64,000 nt of DNA from Anisodus tanguticus (lineage: Eukaryota > Streptophyta > Magnoliopsida > Solanales > Solanaceae): assembly GCA_034509755.1 (NCBI GenBank), contig CM067543.1, positions 16,802,954 to 16,866,953 on the forward strand, written 5' to 3'. The notes below the pieces were generated by a model. It was not told where the DNA came from. It ran no database searches and worked only from the letters and a program-made list of their open reading frames with translations. Both the position numbers and the translations under genes were made by a program. Shown in pieces: positions 57,907 to 64,000 of this stretch. Every line of letters begins with the position of its first letter. Within the stretch, counting starts at the first letter, position 1.

Positions 57907-58698
57907 TAGAAGGTTTAGAACTAATATAAATAAGGGATGTAGTTGATAAAAGGAGATATTGAAATTTTATGAAATATATCTGAGTTTTCTCAAACTTTGC
58001 GAAGTTACACAACTTTTGTGTTGTTATCTTAGTTGGTATTTTTGTGGTCCAACCCTCAACCTTTTGTTGTCCAACCCTTGGTCCTTTTGTGGTCCAAACC
58101 CTAGGTGTAAGTCTAGTTATAACTTTTGTGATCTAACTATACCCAAGTCAAGGTTCTATCCGGTTACTTTGTCACAAACATATTAGAAGGTCATCTCGGC
58201 CTACATCACCTTACCCGCACCCGAAATTCTCTATCAATTTCGATCCCAATCATTGTATAAACTGCCTAATCTCTTTCACCCCAACACACTACAACACTTC
58301 CCCAACCTACACCAAAAAGGTCGTTAACCAACTCCTCCCAAAAACACCCAAAAACCCAACCAACTACTCCACCATCCTCACCGGGTTCAACTTTCATACC
58401 TTACGGTCCCGACCAGTTTCTGCCACCTTACCACCATCCAACCACCAACATAACCTACAACATGTTCTAGTTCATCCACTCTAAACACCTTCACCCCAAA
58501 CCACCTAAGAGCACCCGTACACCTCCCACAAACCTAAATTGTTCGGAAATCGTCCTATTCCACCAACCTCCATTTGACTCCCATATTTGTATCCGTCCTG
58601 CCCCAAACCAACTCCGACCAACCTAACCATACAATCCCCTCATTATATACATCAGCTTGGTGTCAGAGCATGGCTTTCCCTTCCTACGCCTTAACGCT

Positions 58699-59317
58699 AT
58701 GGCTAACATAAATGAAGAACTTCAGAGGATTATAAATGACCTTTTTGTGGAACAAGCGCAAATATTTAGAAGAGAATTTGTGGGGCGTGCCGTGATTAAT
58801 AATGCTGAGTCCGGGGAGGAGTTTGCACACAATAACCCAAGGCATGAAAGGGAAGAGTATCAAGATTGTGGGGATTCCTTTGTTATTGAGGAACCCAAAG
58901 TCAAGGAGGTCCTAGAGGAAGATGTTGATCTTGTGGAAGAGGGTGGAAGTTTAATCCTCCAACGTGTGTTGAGTGTTTAACTTGAAGAACAGGAGGAGAA
59001 ACAAAAAGAGAAACTATTTAAAACTCGATGCAAGGTAAATGACAAGGTATGTAATATGATAATTGACGGAGAAAGATGTACAATGTGGCCTCCATGGAAA
59101 TTGTGGACAAATTGAAGTTGCCTCCCTGCAGCAATCCTAAACCATATGCTCTCCAATGGTTGAACAAAGACAAATGGCTAAAGGTAATGAAACAAGTTCT
59201 TGTCAGTTTTCGGATTGGTAGGTATGAAGATCATATATGGTATGACATCCTACCTATGGATGCTTGTCATATATTATTGTGTCGGCCATGACAATTTTAT
59301 AGGAAAGTGCAACATGA
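58699..59317 (+). pseudogene. G6 gag start and protease, array unit 3
   Basis: ATG 58,699. The gag is open to 58,980 and nearly identical to unit 1 (both have the EEYQDCGDS and GFPFLRLNA spellings). Protease motif DGGS has become DGER, and the missing A is shared with units 1 and 2. The end has a TGA inside the RPWQF block (CCATGACAA at 59,286), from TGG. Confidence 0.85.
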
Positions 59318-60068
59318 TAGAAGGTTTAAAACTAGTATAAATAGGGGATGTAGTTGATAAAAAGAGACATTGAAATTTTATGAAATATATTTGAGTTTTC
59401 TCAAACTTTGCGAAGTTATACAACTTTTGTGTTGTTATCTTAGTTGGTCCTTTTGTGGTCCAACCCTCAGTCCTTTTGTTGTCCAACCCTTGGTCTTTTT
59501 GTAGTTCAAACCCTAGGTGTAAGTCTAGTTATAACTTTTGTGATCTAACTATACCCAAGTCAAGGTTCTATCCGGTTACTTTGTCACAAACACATTAGAA
59601 GGTCATCTCGGCCTACATCACCTTACCCGCACCCGAAATTCTCTATCAATTTCGTGCCCAATCATTATCCAAACTGCCTAATCTCTTTCACCCCAACACA
59701 TTACAACACTTCCCCAACCTACACCAAAAATGTCATTAACCAACTCCTCACCGGGTTCAACTTTCATACCTTACGGTCCCGAACATTTTCTTCCACCTTA
59801 CCACCATCCAACCACCAACATAACCTACAACGTGTTCTAGTTCATCCTCTCCAAACGCCTTCACCCCAAACCACCTATGGGCACCCGTACACCTCCCCTA
59901 AATCTAAATTGTTTGGAAACCGTCCTATTCCATCAACCTCCATTTGACTCCCATATTTGTGTCTGTCCTGCCCCAAACTAACTCCGTCCAACCAAATCAT
60001 ACAATCACCTCTTTATATACATTAGTTTAGTGTTAGAGCAAGGCTTTCCCATCCAACGCCTTAACGCT

Positions 60069-60688
60069 ATGGCTAACATAAATGAAGAACTTCAGAGGAT
60101 CATAAGTGACCTTTTTGCGGAACAAGCACAAATCTTTAGAAGATAATTTATGGGGCATGCCATGATTAATAATGCTGAGTACGGGGAGGATTTTGCACAA
60201 AACGACCCAAGGCATGAAAGGGAAGAGTATCAAGATTGTGGGGATTCCTTTGTTATTGAGTAACCTAAAGTCAAGGAGGTCCTAGAGGAAGATGTTGATC
60301 TTGTGGAAGAGGGTGGAAGTTTAGTACTCCGACGTGTGTTGAGTGTTTAACTTGAAGAACAGGAGGAGACATAAAAAGAGAAGCTATTTTAAACTCAATG
60401 CAAGGTAAATAACAAGGTATGTAATATAATAATTGATGGAGGAAGCTGTACAAATGTGGCCTCCGTGGAAATGGTGGACAAATTGAAGTTGCTTACCTGC
60501 AGCAATCCTAAACCATAATATCTCCAATGGTTGAACAAAGACAAACGGCTAAAGGTAATAAAACAAGCTCTTGTTAGTTTTCAGGTTGGTAGGTATAAAG
60601 ATTAGATATGGTGTGATATCCTACCTATGGATGTTTGTCATATATTATTATGTCAGCCATGGCAATTTTATAGGAAAGTGCAACATGA
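60069..60688 (+). pseudogene. G6 gag start and protease, array unit 4
   Basis: ATG 60,069. The gag is broken by TAA (60,144) and TAA (60,260), besides the stop shared by all units. Protease keeps MIIDGGSCTNVASVEMVDKLKL with the full TACAAATGTGG, so this copy has the ancestral frame at the place where units 1-3 lack one base. It is the copy joined to pol. It is the most diverged unit in point changes. Confidence 0.85.
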
Positions 60689-61718
60689 TAGATAAATGAA
60701 TGTCTATTATTTTCCAAATGATGACAAGAAGGTCCGGTTGATACCATTGTCACCTAGTGAGGTGAAGAAAATTAAGATCCAAAATGCCAAGAACTGCAAG
60801 GAAAAGTTTGAGGCCTTCTTGCTTAATGCATCCAAGATAGAAGAGGAGTTGAAGAAGGGCAGTCTTATATATGCATTGGTGTGAAAGGATAAGAGGAGTC
60901 TTGTGGGAGATACGATTGAAGATGCCGACTTGAAGGAACTCATTAAGAAATTTGAAGATGTATTTCCGAATGATCTTGCACTAGGATTACCACCAATCAG
61001 AGGTATTGAACCTTCTATTGATTTTATTCCAGGAATTTTATTACCTAATCGTCTAGCCTATAGATGTAATCCGGAAGAGGCTAAGGAGTTTCAAATACAA
61101 GTGCAAGAATTACTAGACAAAGGCTTTGTTCGAGAGAGCCTTAGTCCCTCTACGGTACCCGCCTTGTTGGTGTCGAAGAAAGATAGGACTTGGCGCATGT
61201 GTATTGATACATGAGCGGTAAATAACATCACCGTGAAGTACATGTTTCCTATGCCGATATTGGATAATATTTTGGATGAATTGAGTGGGGCTAAGTTGTT
61301 CGCCAAGATAGATTTGAGGAGTGGCTACCATCAAATGAGGATATGAGAAGGAGATGAATGGAAGACGACTTTCAAGACCAAGTATGGTTTGTACGAATGG
61401 CTTGTGATGCCATTTGGATTGTGTAATGGTCGAAACTCTGTCATGAGGCTCACGCACGAGGTACTACGACCATTCATGGGTAAATTTGTTGTGGTTTACT
61501 TAGATGATATCTTAATTTATAGTAAAGATAGGAAATCTCACTTGTCGCATTTAGAAGCTTTATTTGAGAAGTTAAAAGATGTAAAGTTGTATGGCAAGTT
61601 AGAGAAGTGTGATTTTATGATTACTAATATCCAATTCTTAGGATACATAGTATCATCTGACGGCATTCATGTGGATCCATCCATGGTGGTAGCTATCCGT
61701 GGTTGGCTGAGCCTATGA
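60689..61718 (+). pseudogene. G6 reverse transcriptase
   Basis: A single frame with only three stops: [126 protein letters not shown] (first Asp), [35 protein letters not shown] (YLDD) and [19 protein letters not shown]. All three stops (60,882, 61,212, 61,344) are TGA; at two or three of them relatives have Arg, as CGA to TGA would produce. The NAPSTF block is altered to NGRNSV. Otherwise RT length and motifs are complete. Confidence 0.9.
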
Positions 61719-62440
61719 ATGTAAGTGAGCTAAGAAGTTTCCATGGTTTGGATTCTTTTAATCGTTGTTTCATTCGATATTTTAGTGCCCTTGCTGTCCC
61801 TATCACTGAACTAATGAAAAATGGAGAGTTTAAATGGTCCTAAGGAGCACAAAGAGCTTTTGAAACCTTGAAGGGACGATTATGTGAAGCACCGATTCTA
61901 GCTATTATGAACTTTGAAAAACTATTTGAAGTTGAATGTAATGCTACTGGGGTTGGTGTTGGTGCCATCTTGATTCAAGACAAATGACCTATTGCTTTCT
62001 TTAGTGAAAAATTAGGTGGTACACAACTCAATTATTCTACTTATGAAAAGGAATTTTATGTTATTGTGAGATCCTTGGTCCAATGAGAATATTATTTGAG
62101 GCCAAAATCTTTTGTCTTATATTCGGATCATGAATCCTTGAAGTATTTACATGGGCAAAGAAAGTTGAATCCAAGGCATGCTAAGTGGGTAGCATACTTG
62201 CACACTTTCACATTCTCTACAAGGTGCAAAGATGGCAAGTCCAACATAGTGGCGGATGCACTTTTTCGAAGGCACATAATTTTGACCGTACTTGAACAAA
62301 AACTTGTGGGATTTGAAGTGCCAAAGGAATTCTATGAACGAGATCCCGAGATAAAAGACGTTATGATAGAATGTAATAGTGGAGTTCATAGTTCTTATTC
62401 CTTAGTAGAAGGTTTTCTTTTCAAAGAGAACAAATTGTGT
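61700..62440 (+). pseudogene. G6 RNase H and tether
   Basis: After a frame change at about 61,705: [59 protein letters not shown] (normally ECDASG, so the catalytic Asp is Asn), [24 protein letters not shown], then the open frame 62,096 onward: FVLYSDHESLKYLHGQRKLNPRHAKWVAYLHTFTFSTR and SNIVADALFRRH (normally ADALSRRH). Stops at 61,842 (TAA), 61,986 (TGA) and 62,085 (TGA). Confidence 0.85.
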
Positions 62441-63139
62441 GTGCCCAAATGTTCCATGAGGGAATTACTTGTACATGAAGTGCATTCGAGTGGACTAGCT
62501 GGACATTTTGAGGTAGTGAAGACTTTGGAGCTTCTACAAGAACACTTTTACTGGCCACGGATGGATAAAGATGTAAATGGAGTGGTAAGTAGGTGTTCTA
62601 CTTGTCAAAAGGCTCTATCATGGTAGTTGTGGATAGATTCTCGAAGATGGATCACTTCATTGCTTGTCATAAGATCGATGATGCAACACATTGCGGATTT
62701 GTATTTGAAGGAAGTGGTAAGTTTACATGGAGCTCGTAAGACTATTGTGTCTGATAGGGATGTGAAGTTCCTAAGTTATTTCTGGATAACACTATGGAGA
62801 CTTCTTTGTACCAAGTTGCTATTTATTACCACCTATCATCCTCAAACGGATAGCCAAACGGAAGTGACTAATAGAACTCCTGGGACACTATTAAGAGGAT
62901 TGGTGAGCAAGACCACCAAGGATTGGGACATCAAGTTTGCACATGCAGAATTTACTTATAATCGGAGTCAATATCATACAACGGGTAAAGCTCCTTTTGA
63001 AATTGTTTATGGAACTAACCCGTTTTTACCTATTGATCTGGTTCCAATCCCAAAGAAAGAGATCGTAGATTCACGACATTGAGGCCTTCAAGAAGTTACA
63101 TGATCAAATCCGAGCATAAATTCATAAGGCCAATATTGA
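62440..63139 (+). pseudogene. G6 integrase with internal deletion
   Basis: The zinc domain is intact: ELLVHEVHSSGLAGHFEVVKTLELLQEHFYWPRM and CSTCQKALS (two His, two Cys). The next 50-60 residues, which carry the first catalytic Asp, are deleted; the text resumes with [16 protein letters not shown] in another frame. KTIVSDRDVKF holds the second Asp and TTYHPQTDSQTEVTNRTPGTLLRGL the Glu (open 62,627-63,082). The tail GKAPFEIVYGTNPFLPIDLVP is usual for gypsy integrase. The frame is cut at 63,140 by an inverted LTR. Confidence 0.9.
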
Positions 63140-63540
63140 TGTATGTACGGAGGGCTTTGAGTAGGTAAAATGTTCGGGTCCTGATTAAACTTGGGTTGAT
63201 TCAAAATGACAGGGCAAGATTGGGGTTTCTCAGTAGGCCAACAATGAGGTATTGGGTGGTAATTTCATGTGGGTGTAGGAGAGTCGCGTCAAGGCATTTG
63301 GTGGAGTTATCACAGATGGGTAGAAGGTCAGGATGATACTCGGGGTTTGGTGGAGCTAACATTCAAAAGTGCACCAAGACAATGAGGGTGTGTGAGAAGA
63401 GAGTTAGGGTGGGACGTTGATATGTTTGGTGGTGTTTGCGTGGGGATAAGGATATGTGAGGACAGTGCAGGGAGATTGAAGTTGGATTTAGTGTAAATAC
63501 GAGTAGTATGTTCTCTATTGGGACAGATCCGTCAGAGGCT
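63140..63540 (-). repeat. LTR end of nested-element family, minus strand
   Basis: The plus-strand text GTACGGAGGGCTTTGAGTAGG matches 36,038 (GTATGGAGGGCTTTGAGTTGG), and similarity continues through GGGACGTTGATATGTTTGGTGG and GGACAGATCCG-type phrases. On the minus strand it ends CCGTACATACA, like the LTR ends at 36,035 and 38,229. It interrupts the G6 integrase. Confidence 0.75.
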
Positions 63541-64000
63541 ATGAGTAAGTTACTGCTATGGGTTGTTTGCTCCTATGTTTGTTGACTATGTCATTTGAAA
63601 TGACATCCTATGTTGCTATGGGATTGCCATTTGTTGTGATTATCCTTTGATGTTTCTGGTTGCTGCAGCAGAGGAATGACACTACACTTTGAGCTAGAAC
63701 TAGTGTTGACTTTGCCGTTGTTTTTCCCCTACACCTGATGTTTTAGAAGAAATGAACATTCAGTTGCACTTGGAATTCTTAGGTTGGTTGTACTCTTTGA
63801 TAAGCTATTGTTGGGCATGTGTTCCTGCTACTCTTGAGCAATTGCTTCCTTTTGAGATGCTAACTTTTAGACAACTGTTGTTGTTTATTTTTTGGAGTTA
63901 AAGATGCCACACTTTCGGCAAGTTAGTTACTGCACTTTGATGTTGTTACTGTATTATTGAGCTGCTCTACTACATTTGAGGAATTTCAATATGTTCTGCC
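63541..64000. other. Unassigned DNA at window end
   Basis: No long frame or motif. A palindromic ATGTCATTTGAAATGACAT is at 63,587. It may be the rest of the LTR or another insertion. Confidence 0.4.

Larger units (their letters stand above)
55037..60688 (+). repeat. Four-unit tandem array: LTR promoter-PBS-gag-protease
   Basis: Junction phrase TAGAAGGTTTA occurs at 55,037, 56,472, 57,907 and 59,318, giving units of 1435, 1435, 1411 and 1371 bp. In unit 1 the phrase is LTR sequence (CATCTAGAAGGTTTAGAAC). In units 2-4 it directly follows the protease end (CAACATGATAGAAGG). After unit 4 the same protease end continues as CAACATGATAGATAAATG into pol. The breakpoint thus lies in a short ATAGA/TCTAGA similarity. 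Confidence 0.95.
54572..63139 (+). mobile_element. Gypsy element G6 with fourfold internal tandem array
   Basis: An LTR (54,572-55,808) is followed by PBS, gag and protease, and then three more copies of the block running from mid-LTR to the end of protease. A single RT-RNase H-integrase follows (60,689-63,139). No 3' LTR is present: the integrase is cut at 63,140 by an inverted LTR. The family is close to the nested element at 36,035-39,871 (gag and protease homologous, related LTR). Confidence 0.85.

Overview
This is repeat-dense nuclear plant heterochromatin. It is most likely from a Solanaceae genome (Nicotiana/Solanum/Capsicum type): the gypsy LTRs open with TGTAAC or TATTACACCC, a TS-type SINE ends in (TTG)n, and there are Stowaway, Tourist, Mutator-type and TRIM miniature elements. 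I find no intact host gene, no tRNA or rRNA gene and no CRISPR. Almost every coding trace is a broken retrotransposon. One short stretch near 20.5-20.7 kb might be a leftover host exon. Layout. 1-5.3 kb: an inverted gypsy LTR fragment, then two head-to-tail LTR-gag pieces of a copia element. 5.3-15.5 kb: gypsy element G1 (long LTR, deleted interior, integrase/chromodomain tail), then a second long LTR interrupted by a 2.28-kb solo LTR with an ATCGG target duplication; a primer-binding site and truncated leader follow. 15.7-19.2 kb: copia element C1 with short LTRs, lacking gag and protease and carrying a 58-bp SINE fragment. 19.2-21.1 kb: AT-rich DNA with a 579-bp Mutator-type foldback MITE. 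21.2-26.2 kb: copia element C2, the best-preserved coding element. 26.4-28.1 kb: a 1.8-kb foldback element holding a Stowaway MITE. 28.1-32.4 kb: AT-rich DNA with a TS SINE, a minus-strand TRIM and a Tourist MITE. 32.4-33.95 kb: a minus-strand LTR of the same copia family as at 0.3-4 kb. 33.97-45.8 kb: gypsy element G3 (chromodomain-type integrase) with a complete minus-strand gypsy derivative nested at 36,035-39,871. 46.2-52.9 kb: gypsy element G4 with gag, RT, RNase H and integrase remnants. 52.9-54.55 kb: the 3' third of another G3-type element (G5). 54.57-63.1 kb: gypsy element G6, whose LTR promoter half, PBS, gag and protease are repeated four times head to tail (units 1435, 1435, 1411 and 1371 bp) before a single RT-RNase H-integrase. 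From 63.14 kb a minus-strand LTR of the nested-element family begins. How the parts relate. All elements would have copied themselves by the usual cycle (LTR promoter, tRNA-iMet-primed reverse transcription, integrase), but each is disabled. The most unusual feature is the four-unit array in G6. A stop codon shared by all four units, and a 1-base deletion shared by three, indicate that the array grew by DNA duplication after the element had died. A second theme is recurrent polypurine tract-LTR-PBS junctions, as expected of tandem elements sharing one LTR. All family calls come from reading motifs; no database search was possible.
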